A stretch of 64,000 nt of DNA from positions 868,001 through 932,000 of the forward strand of contig NZ_PGGN01000002.1 in NCBI RefSeq assembly GCF_003010935.1, given 5' to 3'. The stretch's first letter is position 1; each line of letters begins with the position of its first letter. This stretch comes from Phyllobacterium endophyticum. Lineage in GTDB: Bacteria > Pseudomonadota > Alphaproteobacteria > Rhizobiales > Rhizobiaceae. A program made the position numbers and the translations under genes. This document shows, one piece after another, positions 42,280-51,057 of the stretch. The notes below the pieces were generated by a model, which saw nothing but the letters and a program-made list of their open reading frames with translations, ran no database searches and was not told the origin of the DNA.

Positions 42280-43539
42280 ATGGCGGCGATGAAGAAGCCA
42301 AAAAATACCAGCATCTTCGGCAGCACGAACGAGCCGCACACGATAATCATCGCGAGTGGCGAAACGATCCGGCATTTCACCATGAAGCCATGGATGGCAT
42401 ATCTTGGCGGCACCCTCGCTCTTGGGCTCGCCGCCAGCTACCTGATTGCAACTTCTTATCTTATCTTCCGCGACGACCTCATAACGGGCAGTGTCGCCCG
42501 CCAGGCCCGCTTGCAACAGGCCTATGAAGACCGGATAGCCGCGCTGCGTATCCAGCTCGATCGCGTGACGAGCAGGCAATTGCTCGACCAGAAGCTGATG
42601 GACGGAAAGGTCAGCGAGCTCATCCAGCGGCAAAAGGCGCTCAGCGAGCGGACAGAGAAACTCGCGCCTGTGCTCGAGAATGCTGGGGAGGCAGGCACCC
42701 TCACTACAGGCACAAACGCCGTGGTGAACTCCGACGACGCAGAAGGCTTTTATGGTATCGACCCGATCATCACGGGTCCCGCCACGACGACGCGCAAGCC
42801 GGCGCCGCGCGATGACAAGGGTACAAGAAGTACCGACAAAGCAGAACTTCTGCTGAAATCCATAGATCGATCGCTGACCCGGATCGAATCACTACAGACC
42901 CGACAGATGATGGCGCTCTCCAACACCGCTTACGAGAACGCCGACAGGATCATCGATGCTTTGGCCGGGACTGGCGTGAAACCGGCTCCCGGAGATGCAG
43001 CAACGGGAACTGGTGGACCGTTGCTTTTGACCAGCGCCAGTCCGGTGTCAGGTTTCGACAGCCAATACACCGATCTCGATGAGGCGCTACATCGGCTCGA
43101 AATTGCCAGGAACCTGGCGAAATCCGTACCAATCGCCAATCCCGTTCCCGGTATGCCAGTCTCAAGTCCATTTGGCTCGCGCGCAGACCCGCTTCTCGGC
43201 ATGATCGCGTTTCATTCCGGCATGGATTTCCGCGCCATTTCAGGCAGTTTGGTTCAGGCCACGGCGAGCGGGATCGTGACAGCAGCCGACTATAATGGCG
43301 GCTATGGCAACATGGTGGAGATCGATCACGGCAACGGGCTTGCTACACGCTACGGCCACTTGAGCCAGATCCTCGTCAGAGTCGGCCAGCGTATCAATCT
43401 TGGTGATGCGCTCGGCAAGGTCGGCAGCACCGGTCGCTCCACGGGCCCTCATCTGCACTACGAAGTGCGCAGAAACGGCGCTGCGGTCAATCCGGTGAGC
43501 TTTTTGGCCATCGGCCGTCAGTTGGCGGCGCAACTTTAA
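42280..43539 (+). CDS. M23 family metallopeptidase (LytM/DipM-like)
   Basis: A 419-residue cell-wall protein. One transmembrane segment at about residues 37-63 is followed by a coiled coil (QQAYEDRIAALRIQLDRV), a linker and a C-terminal LytM domain with zinc ligands in FHSGMDF and GPHLHYEV, plus the usual GYGNMVEIDHGNGLATRYGHLS in pieces. Zinc ligands HxxxD and HxH appear complete, so it may be an active peptidoglycan endopeptidase; many coiled-coil LytM proteins regulate amidases at division instead. Start could be 42280 or 42289. A hairpin follows the stop. Confidence 0.9.
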   Translation: MAAMKKPKNTSIFGSTNEPHTIIIASGETIRHFTMKPWMAYLGGTLALGLAASYLIATSYLIFRDDLITGSVARQARLQQAYEDRIAALRIQLDRVTSRQLLDQKLMDGKVSELIQRQKALSERTEKLAPVLENAGEAGTLTTGTNAVVNSDDAEGFYGIDPIITGPATTTRKPAPRDDKGTRSTDKAELLLKSIDRSLTRIESLQTRQMMALSNTAYENADRIIDALAGTGVKPAPGDAATGTGGPLLLTSASPVSGFDSQYTDLDEALHRLEIARNLAKSVPIANPVPGMPVSSPFGSRADPLLGMIAFHSGMDFRAISGSLVQATASGIVTAADYNGGYGNMVEIDHGNGLATRYGHLSQILVRVGQRINLGDALGKVGSTGRSTGPHLHYEVRRNGAAVNPVSFLAIGRQLAAQL

Positions 43540-43570
43540 TACTAGACATAAGATATCATATATTTAACCA

Positions 43571-43594
43571 GCCAGCCGTGAAAGGATGGCTGGC
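43571..43594 (+). terminator. Possible terminator hairpin after the M23 peptidase gene
   Basis: GCCAGCC and GGCTGGC form a perfect 7-bp stem with a 10-base loop, 32 bp after the stop. No T tract follows, so termination is uncertain. Confidence 0.35.
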
Positions 43595-43598
43595 GTAG

Positions 43599-43864
43599 TC
43601 TGGCGGTTATCAACTTGACAGGGTGCGACGAGGCGAGAAGCCTGATGACTTCAAGGCGATGCCAACAATTGGTCAGGGTGTCGAGGAAATCAGGATCTGG
43701 GACCCAAATGGAACCTACAGATTACTCTATATCTCCAGATTCTCAGACGCAGTCTATGTCCTGCATGCGTTTCAGAAAAAACGCAAGCCACACCAGAGCA
43801 AGAGATGAACCTCGCAAGGGTGCGCTACAAACAGCTTAAGAGGCAAGTATATGGTGGAGATTGA
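43599..43864 (+). pseudogene. Decayed HigB-like toxin (Gp49/RelE superfamily)
   Basis: Translation from 43599 gives SGGYQLDRVRRGEKPDDFK, then IGQGVEEIRIWDPNGTYRLLYISRFSDAVYVLHAFQKK in pieces, the body of a phage-derived Gp49/HigB-like toxin. The first 25-30 residues are missing: an in-frame TAG lies at 43596-43598 and no matching upstream sequence is visible. After FQKK an A6 run (43776-43781) breaks the frame; in the -1 frame it continues QATPEQEMNLARVRYKQLKRQ, the expected C-terminus, ending at 43864 and overlapping the antitoxin start. The remaining 61-codon frame could start at GTG 43623. Decay is more likely than an active toxin. Confidence 0.7.
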
Positions 43865-44132
43865 AACGTTTGACAGTGTTTGGGATGCGATAGCCGATAC
43901 GCCAGCAGAGGCTGCCAACCTGAGAGCCAGAGCAGAGCTGATGAGGCAGATATCCCAAATTATTGACGAGAATGGTTGGAAACAGACTGAGTCAGCTGTC
44001 CGCTGTGATGTGAGCCAGCCGCGCATAAACGATCTGTTGCGCGGGCGCGTTTCGCGATTCTCACTCGACGCATTGGTTAATATCGCGACGGCACTCGGCC
44101 GTCGCGTACATATCGAGTTGAAAGCCGCCTGA
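43851..44132 (+). CDS. HigA-like antitoxin, XRE-type helix-turn-helix
   Basis: A 93-residue DNA-binding protein. The helix-turn-helix is around residues 43-65 (WKQTESAVRCDVSQPRINDLLRG), followed by RFSLDALVNIATALGRRVHI, a pattern of the HTH_37/HigA2-type antitoxins. Its ATG lies inside the last codons of the ancestral toxin frame, the normal toxin-first overlap of HigBA pairs. It is intact while the toxin is broken, so it may persist as an autoregulator or by chance. It is convergent with prfB, with one base between the stops. Confidence 0.85.
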   Translation: MVEIETFDSVWDAIADTPAEAANLRARAELMRQISQIIDENGWKQTESAVRCDVSQPRINDLLRGRVSRFSLDALVNIATALGRRVHIELKAA

Positions 44133-44133
44133 T

Positions 44134-45262
44134 TCAGGCGATATCTTCGACTTCCACGTCTGTCCCATGCACGCGGTGGGCCAAGGCGGCCTCCATGAAC
44201 ATGTCGACTTCGCCGTCAAGCACGTCTTGCGGGCTTGTACTTTCGACGCCAGTCCGCAAATCCTTCACCAGCTGGTAGGGCTGCAGCACGTAGGAGCGGA
44301 TCTGGTGGCCCCAGCCAATATCGGTCTTGGACGCCGAGATTGCATCGGCAGCCTGTTCGCGCTTTTCCAGTTCTGCCTCATAGAGACGGGCGCGGAGCAT
44401 GGACCAGGCTGTTGCCCGGTTCTTGTGCTGCGAACGTTCCGCCTGGCATTGCACGACAATGCCGGTGGCAATGTGGGTGATGCGAACGGCCGAGTCGGTC
44501 GTGTTGACATGCTGTCCGCCGGCGCCGGATGCACGATACGTATCGATGCGCACATCGGCCTCGGTGACCGCGATATCGATGTTGTCATCGACGACCGGGT
44601 AAACCCAAACGCTCGAAAAGGATGTGTGCCGCCGCGCATTCGAATCGTACGGCGAGATGCGCACCAGCCGGTGCACACCTGACTCGGTCTTCAGAAGTCC
44701 ATAGGCGTTGTGACCTTTGACCAGGATTGTCGCGGACTTGATACCTGCCTCTTCACCATAATGGACTTCGAGCAGTTCAACCTTCATGCCCTTGCGCTCG
44801 GCCCACCGCGTATACATGCGCAAGAGCATATTCGCCCAATCCTGGCTTTCCGTCCCGCCTGCACCCGAATGCACTTCGAGATATGTGTCATTGGCATCGG
44901 CTTCGCCCGACAGCAACGTATCGATCTGGCGGCGGTCGACTTCCTGCTTGATGGTGCGGATATTCTCCTCCGCCTCTGCAACGATCGACTTGTCACCCTC
45001 CTCTTCGCCCATGGCGATAAGTTCGATATTGTCCTCGAGAGACTGGGACAGACTTCGGATGGAATTGATGCCGTCTTCAAGATGCTGGCGCTCGCGCATC
45101 AGCTTCTGCGCTTCCTGGGCGTCATTCCAAAGCGAAGGATCCTCGGCAAGCTGGTTCAGATAGCCCAGACGTTTGATTGATGTATCCCAGTCAAAGATGC
45201 CTCCTCAGCAGGCTTATGGCCTGCTTGATTTCATCGACAAGGGTCTCGATCTCGGCGCGCAT
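44134..45262 (-). CDS. prfB: Peptide chain release factor 2, with programmed +1 frameshift
   Basis: RF2 recognises UAA and UGA. The first 23 codons (45262-45194, MRAEIETLV...LLRRHL) end at an in-frame TGA (45193-45191); a +1 shift at CTT-TGA-C, skipping one T, continues as [20 protein letters not shown] to the stop at 44134, giving 375 residues. An AGGAGG stimulator (45205-45200) lies three bases before CTT, as in other bacteria. The GGQ motif (248-250, SGAGGQHVN) catalyses peptide release. The stop-codon recognition tripeptide reads SPY (203-205) in place of SPF. Low RF2 favours the frameshift, an autoregulatory loop known for this gene. Confidence 0.95.
45191..45205 (-). promoter_or_regulatory. 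prfB programmed +1 frameshift site
   Basis: On the minus strand the order is AGGAGG, CAT, CTT, TGA, C. The internal Shine-Dalgarno-like AGGAGG and the slow in-frame TGA promote slippage of the peptidyl-tRNA on CTT into the +1 frame, so RF2 abundance controls its own synthesis. Confidence 0.95.
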
Positions 45263-45340
45263 CGGCAATCCGTTCCTTCTTCGTGCTCGAATTTCGGCGG
45301 ACCATATTGTCTGGCCCGTCCGATGTAAAGTGTTTCACAA

Positions 45341-45642
45341 ACCGTCTTGGCATGAAGCCGGAGGCCACGCAGGGAGTATTAGGATTCAGGTCAGGAAGAG
45401 GCGAAACGGTGGGTTTCGAGCAACGGAGCGCAGTGTACATTTCGTACATGAGCACCGGAGCGCAGATAAACGCCGTTTGCAGACCGTTCTGGCATGAAGC
45501 AGAGCGCCACCCAGGGAATGTTGGGATTCAGGTCAGGACGAGGCGAAAACGACGGATTTCGAGCAACGGAGCGCAGTGTACATTTCGTACATGAGCACCG
45601 GAGCGCAGAAAAACGCCGTTTGCAGGCCGTTCTGGCATGAAT
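45341..45642. repeat. 142-143-bp tandem direct repeat (two full units and a partial third)
   Basis: Units start at 45341, 45483 and 45626 with ACCGTCTTGGCATGAA, ACCGTTCTGGCATGAA and GCCGTTCTGGCATGAA. Each full unit contains CGGAGCGCAG, then TGTACATTTCGTACA, then CGGAGCGCAG again, a palindromic centre flanked by direct repeats. The stretch fills most of the 391-bp gap between prfB and mrcA; no gene is supported there. It may be a member of an interspersed repeat family of rhizobia. Confidence 0.85.
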
Positions 45643-45653
45643 AGCAATACTCC

Positions 45654-48113
45654 CTAGAAGAGACCGCCGCCGCCGCCCTGTATCACGCGATTAACGTTCG
45701 GAGATTGCACGCCGACGGGCGAGCCTTCCGAGAACGTGTCCATGCCGATGACGGAATAGCTGTCGGCTGGTCCCGTACCCGGCTTGAAGGCTTCCATGAT
45801 GACGTTCGCTCCGCCGGGTGCTGCGCGCATACCCGTCTTGCGATCGATCGGCAGGACGCTCATGCCATCGGGTACGCGGAAATCGACCGAGCGCTGTCCC
45901 TGCAGGGCAGCTTCGGCGAAGTCCTTGAACACAGGCGCTGCAAGGCCGCTGCCAGTGAAGCCATGGCCCATCGGCGAAGGGTCATCGTAGCCGAGATAGA
46001 CACCGAAGACGAGGTCCGGCGTAAATCCGATGAACCACGCGTCCTTCTCGTCATTGGTCGTTCCGGTCTTGCCCGCAATCGGGCGGTTGAGGCTCTTCAG
46101 GATCGTCGCGGTGCCCCGTTGAACCACCCCCTCCATCATGGACGTGATCTGGTAGGCCGTCATCGGATCGAGAACCTGGTCGCGATCATCGATCAATTCG
46201 GGCTCAGGCTGGTTCTTCCACTCGTCCGCAGAGCAATTGTCGCATTTGCGCTCGTCGTGCTTGAAGATCGTCTTGCCGTAGCGGTCCTGGATCCTGTCGA
46301 TCATGGAGGGCGTTATTTTGCGCCCGCCATTGGCGATGATCGAATAGCCGGTGACCATCCGCAGAACCGTCGTTTCACCGGAGCCAAGCGACATCGCAAG
46401 CACCGGCAGCATCTTGTCGTAAATGCCGAACCGCTCGGCATATTCGGCGACCAGCTTCATGCCCATGTCCTGGGCAAGCCGCACGGTCATCAAATTGCGC
46501 GATTGTTCAATGCCGTAGCGCAATGTCGACGGCCCCGCGAATTTCCCGCCATAGTTCTTCGGTGCCCATATTCCGAGGCTCCCGCCCTGGTCGATAGAGA
46601 TCGGCCCATCGAGAACCACGGATGCGGGCGTATAGCCATTGTCGAGTGCAGCTGAATAAACGAACGGCTTGAAGGATGAGCCCGGCTGCCGCATCGCCTG
46701 CGTCGCCCGGTTGAACTCGGATTCGGCGAAGGAGAAACCGCCGACCATTGCGAGTACGCGCCCCGTATGCGGGTCCATTGCTACCGCGCCGCCTTCGATC
46801 TTCGGAACCTGATGCAGGTCGAATTGCGTATCGCTGCCTTCCTTCTTTTGCACGAAGACCACGTCGCCGACGTTGAAGACATTCTCCAGCGACTTGACGG
46901 TGGTGCGCTTGTCCCCATTAAGCATCCGGAACGCCCATTTTACATCGTCAGCCGCTATGGTGCCCTGCTTGCGTTCGGGAACGAGCTTGTCGGATGCATC
47001 ACGCTGAGGCTGCAGGCCGATCGTAGCCTGCTCCGGTGTCACCTCCAGGATGACGGCCAGCTGCCAATCGGGCACATCGGAGAACGCCTTGATTTCGGAA
47101 AGCGGAATTCCCCAGTCGCCGTTCGTTGAAATCGTCTTGTAGGCCCCGCGATAGCCGCGCGCTTCGTCATATTTGAACAGCCCGTGCTGCAACGCTGCGC
47201 GCGCCTGTACCTGCATCTTGGGATCGAGCGTCGTGCGGACGGACAAGCCGCCTTCGTAAAGCGCATTCTCGCCGTATCGGGCGATGATCTGACGCCTGAC
47301 TTCCTCGGTGAAATATTCCGATGCGAACAGATAATTGCCCGTATGGCGCGGCGTGACACCGAGCGGCTCGGTCTTGGCGGCCTTTGCTTCCTCGGCGGTG
47401 ACGTAGCCATTCTCTGCCATGCGGTCGATGACCCAGTTGCGGCGCTCGACTGCGCGATCCGGCTGGCGGAAGGGGTGATAATTCGAGGGGCCCTTGGGGA
47501 GAGCCGCGAGGTAAGCTGCTTCAGCTACCGTCAGTTCATTGACTGATTTGTTGTAGTAGGTAAGCGCAGCCCCAGCGATGCCATAGGAGTTCAGGCCAAA
47601 GAAAATTTCGTTCAAATAGAGCTCGAGAATACGATCCTTTGAGTAGGCCTGCTCGATTCGGAAGGAAAGAATTGCTTCCTTGACCTTGCGTCCGATGGTC
47701 TGGTCATTGCTCAGGAGAAAATTCTTCGCGACCTGTTGAGTGATCGTCGACGCGCCCACCGGACGGCGCGATCCCCAGTTCTGGATATTGGTGATGACAG
47801 CGCGGGTAAGACCAGCAATATCCACACCGGGGTGCTGGTAGAAATTCTTGTCTTCGGCCGAAATAAAGGCCGCCTTCACACGATCCGGAACAGCCTGGAT
47901 TGGCAGATAGAGCCGGCGCTGGCGTGCAAACTCGGCCATCAATGATCCGTCGGATGAATGAACGCGGGTCATGACCGGAGGTTCATACTTCGCCAGCACC
48001 TCGTAGTCAGGCAGGTCCTTTGACATGTTGACAACGTAAAGTGCGACGGCTCCTGCCCCCAGAAGCGCCATGACAGTGCCGATTCCGAAAAAATATCCGA
48101 TCAAGCGTATCAT
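45654..48113 (-). CDS. mrcA: Penicillin-binding protein 1A (bifunctional transglycosylase/transpeptidase)
   Basis: An 819-residue class A PBP that polymerises and cross-links peptidoglycan in the periplasm. One N-terminal membrane anchor (4-28) precedes the GT51 transglycosylase domain with catalytic Glu87 in EDKNFYQHPGVD and GASTITQQVAKN. An OB-like insertion occupies about 330-430. The transpeptidase domain has SxxK with Ser479 (GSSFKP), SRN (EQSRNLM) and KTG (AGKTGTTNDEKDAWFIGF). The C-terminus is glycine-rich (GGGGGLF). All catalytic motifs are intact. It appears to be a single-gene unit. Confidence 0.95.
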   Translation of the reverse strand: MIRLIGYFFGIGTVMALLGAGAVALYVVNMSKDLPDYEVLAKYEPPVMTRVHSSDGSLMAEFARQRRLYLPIQAVPDRVKAAFISAEDKNFYQHPGVDIAGLTRAVITNIQNWGSRRPVGASTITQQVAKNFLLSNDQTIGRKVKEAILSFRIEQAYSKDRILELYLNEIFFGLNSYGIAGAALTYYNKSVNELTVAEAAYLAALPKGPSNYHPFRQPDRAVERRNWVIDRMAENGYVTAEEAKAAKTEPLGVTPRHTGNYLFASEYFTEEVRRQIIARYGENALYEGGLSVRTTLDPKMQVQARAALQHGLFKYDEARGYRGAYKTISTNGDWGIPLSEIKAFSDVPDWQLAVILEVTPEQATIGLQPQRDASDKLVPERKQGTIAADDVKWAFRMLNGDKRTTVKSLENVFNVGDVVFVQKKEGSDTQFDLHQVPKIEGGAVAMDPHTGRVLAMVGGFSFAESEFNRATQAMRQPGSSFKPFVYSAALDNGYTPASVVLDGPISIDQGGSLGIWAPKNYGGKFAGPSTLRYGIEQSRNLMTVRLAQDMGMKLVAEYAERFGIYDKMLPVLAMSLGSGETTVLRMVTGYSIIANGGRKITPSMIDRIQDRYGKTIFKHDERKCDNCSADEWKNQPEPELIDDRDQVLDPMTAYQITSMMEGVVQRGTATILKSLNRPIAGKTGTTNDEKDAWFIGFTPDLVFGVYLGYDDPSPMGHGFTGSGLAAPVFKDFAEAALQGQRSVDFRVPDGMSVLPIDRKTGMRAAPGGANVIMEAFKPGTGPADSYSVIGMDTFSEGSPVGVQSPNVNRVIQGGGGGLF

Positions 48114-48436
48114 CTGTATCCGGAACCCATTTCATCTGTTGGCATGTGCGTTACCAATCGCATGCCCTGACATGCAGATCGCATCGTGGAGATACCACCC
48201 CCGAAGGTACTCCCGGTCCGGCAATCGGAATAGACTAATGCCGGTAGTTCGGGACGCAATTGAGCGACAAATGTGACAAAGGCAAGGACAACCAGCGCCT
48301 ATCCGCAATATAAATACGAATTGTGGGGTTTCGGCAACGCACGGATAGGTGATTTTTCATGCACTATTTCGGACTGCTGCCGCTTGCGGTCCAGCTGCCT
48401 CGCTGTGATCCTGGAGTGGTGTCTGGTCGGCGCAGC
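48114..48436. other. Intergenic region upstream of mrcA
   Basis: No gene is supported. The right part (48298-48305 CCTATCCG and 48342-48349 CGGATAGG) has 8-bp inverted arms 36 bases apart, which might end transcription of the FlbD-like gene. The left part should hold the mrcA promoter. Confidence 0.5.
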
Positions 48437-48616
48437 CTAAGTCGTCGTGATCCCGATCTTGTTCTGGATTTGCTCGATTGTTTCCTTGACGAAGAACGTC
48501 AGGCCGGCAGTCGTCGTCACGATGTGAGTACCCGTTCCATACGGGTTGAAAGAGACGACGTGAGCGAAGTTGAGCGTGATGTGATCGCCGTTGACATCGG
48601 TCAGATTGATCCACAT
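48437..48616 (-). CDS. FlbD-like mini-protein
   Basis: A 59-residue protein starting MWINLTDVNGDHITLNFAHV and ending KETIEQIQNKIGITTT. Its pattern (I.LT..NG....LN, then T..G..FFVKETIEQI) resembles FlbD-family proteins, small beta-rich proteins found in flagellar operons of other bacteria, but no flagellar genes are nearby. Such stand-alone versions have no known function. GGAG is about eight bases before ATG 48616. It may be a small structural or regulatory protein; family membership is from memory. Confidence 0.65.
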   Translation of the reverse strand: MWINLTDVNGDHITLNFAHVVSFNPYGTGTHIVTTTAGLTFFVKETIEQIQNKIGITTT

Positions 48617-48684
48617 GGCCGTATCTCCCTTCTTGGCAACGAATACTTCTCAGGGAAGCAGGATTCTCCCGCCGAGGCAACGAC

Positions 48685-49050
48685 TTACCAGAGATTTCTC
48701 CCATCCAGCGTTTCCACCGGCAGCGAACCTGTGTCGAAATTGTCGAAAAGACGAATGTTCACGCTTATTCGCGGCCGATCCGAATCGGGCTGGTAGTTCG
48801 TCCAGGTGGGAACCTCGGAAAATGTCCCGCACCCGCACACATTGCAGTGATGGTGCTTGTTCAGGCTATTGCGCGCATAAACCGCGTCAGCCCCGGGAGT
48901 GACTGCTAGCTTTATCTGATCCGGCCTGTAGTAGGCCCAGAGTGCGCCGCGCTTGGTGCAAAACGTGCATGTACATGCCGTTATCTGTGCTGGTGCTTCG
49001 AAGATTTCCATCTTGACTGCGCCGCAATGGCAGCTCGCCTGAATTGTCAT
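48685..49050 (-). CDS. GFA/CENP-V family protein
   Basis: A 121-residue zinc protein of the glutathione-dependent formaldehyde-activating (GFA) fold. Cysteines match the two metal sites: SCHCGAV (Cys7, Cys9), ACTCTFCTKRG (Cys26, Cys28, Cys31) and HHHCNVCGCGTF near 76-82. Despite the name, most family members have no proven link to formaldehyde. ATG 49050 has GGAGG five bases upstream and is preferred to an upstream start at 49077. It is 36 bp downstream of the flavoprotein gene. Confidence 0.88.
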   Translation of the reverse strand: MTIQASCHCGAVKMEIFEAPAQITACTCTFCTKRGALWAYYRPDQIKLAVTPGADAVYARNSLNKHHHCNVCGCGTFSEVPTWTNYQPDSDRPRISVNIRLFDNFDTGSLPVETLDGRNLW

Positions 49051-49086
49051 ATGCTCCTCCCAGAAGCCTGTTTTCACCCGGGAATT

Positions 49087-50265
49087 CTAAACAGCCTGCC
49101 CTGCGACCCAACCGGACGACCACGCCCATTGAAAATTATAGCCGCCGAGCCACCCGGTCACATCAACGACCTCGCCAATGAAATATAGGCCCCTTGTCGT
49201 TTTCGACTCCATTGTTTTCTGGTCGAGGCCGTCAGTGTCCACACCGCCCAATGTGACTTCGGCCGTGCGGTATCCTTCGGAACCCGCGGGTTTGATCTGC
49301 CACTCGTTGACGGATTTCTCCACCACGAGGAGTTGCTTGTCGGAAATATCCGCCAGGTGAGTCTCAATCCCGCTATTTTCGGCGATGAGTTGCGCCAGGC
49401 GCTTTGGCAGCAATTCGCCAAGTGCCGTCTGCAGCGCTTGGCGGCCATTGCGGGCGCGGGCGGCGCGTAATACGTCGAAAACCTTCACGTCGGGGAGCAT
49501 GGCAACAGAAATCACATCGCCTTCCCGCCAGTACGACGAAATTTGCAGGATCGAGGGGCCGCTCAAGCCGCGGTGCGTGAACAGCATCGCTTCGCGAAAT
49601 TTCGTCTTTTCGTGGCTGACCACTGCATCGACGGCGATACCCGACAATGGCTTGAGCGGCGCAAGCGTATTCTCGTCGAATGTCAGCGGCACCAGTGCTG
49701 GCCGTATCTCAGTGAGGGCAAGCCCGAACTTCCTGGCGATATCGTAGCCGAAGCCGCTCGCGCCCATTTTCGGAATGGACTTCCCGCCACTGGCTACGAC
49801 CAGTGATGAACACCGTACGCGCTCACCCGAAAGCTCAAGTTCGAAGCCCTCGCCTTCTTTAGCGAGTGAATCGACCGTCGTGCCAAGTCGAAGCTCGACG
49901 CCTGCCCTGTTCATTTCCTTGAGCAGCATATCGATAATCTGCTTTGCGGAGCCGTCACAGAAGAGCTGCCCGAGGGTCTTTTCGTGCCAGGCGATGCCAT
50001 GGCGATCGACGAGACCGATGAAATCGCGCTGGGTGTAACGTCGCAGCGCCGAGATACAGAAATGCGGATTCCTGCTGATGAAATTCTGCGGGGAAGCGTT
50101 GAGATTGGTGAAATTGCAGCGGCCGCCGCCGGATATCCGGATTTTTTCGCCAGGTGCAGCGGCATGGTCGGCAAGCAATACGGAACGCCCCCGATTGCCG
50201 GCCTCGACGGCACACATCATCCCTGCGGCGCCAGCGCCAATGATGACGACGTCGACTTGTCTCAT
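49087..50265 (-). CDS. NAD(P)/FAD-dependent oxidoreductase, HI0933/BaiN-like
   Basis: A 392-residue flavoprotein of the HI0933-like family. The dinucleotide-binding loop is VVIIGAGAAGMMCAVEAG in the first 23 residues, followed by GEKIRISGGGRCNFTNLN (39-56), a family hallmark, and C-terminal GLYFIGEVVDVTGWLGGYNFQWAWSSG in pieces, which closes the FAD site. Substrate is unknown for most members. Start ATG 50265 overlaps the YdcF-like stop as ATGA; the longer N-terminus to 50325 is not FAD-like. The overlap suggests an operon with the YdcF-like and GNAT genes. Confidence 0.9.
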   Translation of the reverse strand: MRQVDVVIIGAGAAGMMCAVEAGNRGRSVLLADHAAAPGEKIRISGGGRCNFTNLNASPQNFISRNPHFCISALRRYTQRDFIGLVDRHGIAWHEKTLGQLFCDGSAKQIIDMLLKEMNRAGVELRLGTTVDSLAKEGEGFELELSGERVRCSSLVVASGGKSIPKMGASGFGYDIARKFGLALTEIRPALVPLTFDENTLAPLKPLSGIAVDAVVSHEKTKFREAMLFTHRGLSGPSILQISSYWREGDVISVAMLPDVKVFDVLRAARARNGRQALQTALGELLPKRLAQLIAENSGIETHLADISDKQLLVVEKSVNEWQIKPAGSEGYRTAEVTLGGVDTDGLDQKTMESKTTRGLYFIGEVVDVTGWLGGYNFQWAWSSGWVAGQAV

Positions 50266-51056
50266 GGCGCCGGCAAAAGCTCGCCCGTTCGCCCGGTCAG
50301 CCGGTACGCGACGAGACCGATCCATTCTCTAAGCGCTATCGACACATTTTGCAGCGAGTCCTGCGGATTGTCATGCGTCACGCCCACGCCTTCCTCTCCC
50401 GAGGTGCGATAATCCGACGGCCAGGGAACGACCGCGAAGCCCACCGTTCGGAAAATACCCATGGATCGGGGCATATGGAACGCCGAGGTAATCAATAACC
50501 ACGTTTGTCCCGGCTGGGGCTTGACCATTTCCTTCGTGAGAACCGCGTTCTCGTAGGTGTTGCGCGATTGGCTCTCCATGATGAGCCGATCGGGGGCAAC
50601 ACCCAGCGCGGCCAGCAGACGCGGTGCCGTCGTTCCATCCCCCTCGCCCTTCAGAAGCAGATTGCCGGATCCACCAGTCACGACAACCTTTGCTCCGGGA
50701 TAGCGGGCTGCGAGAATGGCCGCTTCGACAAACCGGTCGCCGCTGGAATTCACCTCGTAACCGCCGCGCACGAGATTGACGCCACCTTCAAAACCGCCGC
50801 CAAGCACGATGATCCCGTCAATCCTGTCCGGCAGCGAAGCTGGACGCGGAAACCGGTCCTCGAGCGGATGCATCATCAGCGCGCCGAGCGACGTCCAGGC
50901 GCCAATCGCGAGGATCAGGAAAGCGCATGCTGCTGCAGTCAGCGCAATGCGGCGACGGGCGATCAGTAGCGCAACAACCGCCAATCCAATCAGCAGGATC
51001 GAGAGATTCAACGGCTCTGCGAAGAACCAGAGGATTTTTGACAGCGTGAAGAACAT
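50262..51056 (-). CDS. YdcF-like membrane protein (DUF218/ElyC family)
   Basis: A 264-residue protein with two N-terminal membrane segments (about 13-35 and 38-60) and a DUF218 domain: DGIIVLGGGFEGG, VVVTGGSGNLLLKGEGDGTT in pieces, ESQSRNTYENA and TSAFHMPRSMGIFR. The ElyC branch of this family acts in envelope biogenesis, but the reaction is not known. It starts one base after the GNAT stop and overlaps the flavoprotein by ATGA, so it is translationally coupled with its neighbours. Confidence 0.9.
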   Translation of the reverse strand: MFFTLSKILWFFAEPLNLSILLIGLAVVALLIARRRIALTAAACAFLILAIGAWTSLGALMMHPLEDRFPRPASLPDRIDGIIVLGGGFEGGVNLVRGGYEVNSSGDRFVEAAILAARYPGAKVVVTGGSGNLLLKGEGDGTTAPRLLAALGVAPDRLIMESQSRNTYENAVLTKEMVKPQPGQTWLLITSAFHMPRSMGIFRTVGFAVVPWPSDYRTSGEEGVGVTHDNPQDSLQNVSIALREWIGLVAYRLTGRTGELLPAP

Positions 51057-51057
51057 T

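Noticed and set aside
45191-45193. In-frame stop in prfB as evidence of a pseudogene
   Set aside because: The stop is the programmed +1 frameshift site with the classical AGGAGG and CTT-TGA-C context.
45341-45642. CRISPR array
   Set aside because: The period of 142 bp with nearly identical whole units and no short repeat-unique spacer alternation is not CRISPR; no cas genes are present.
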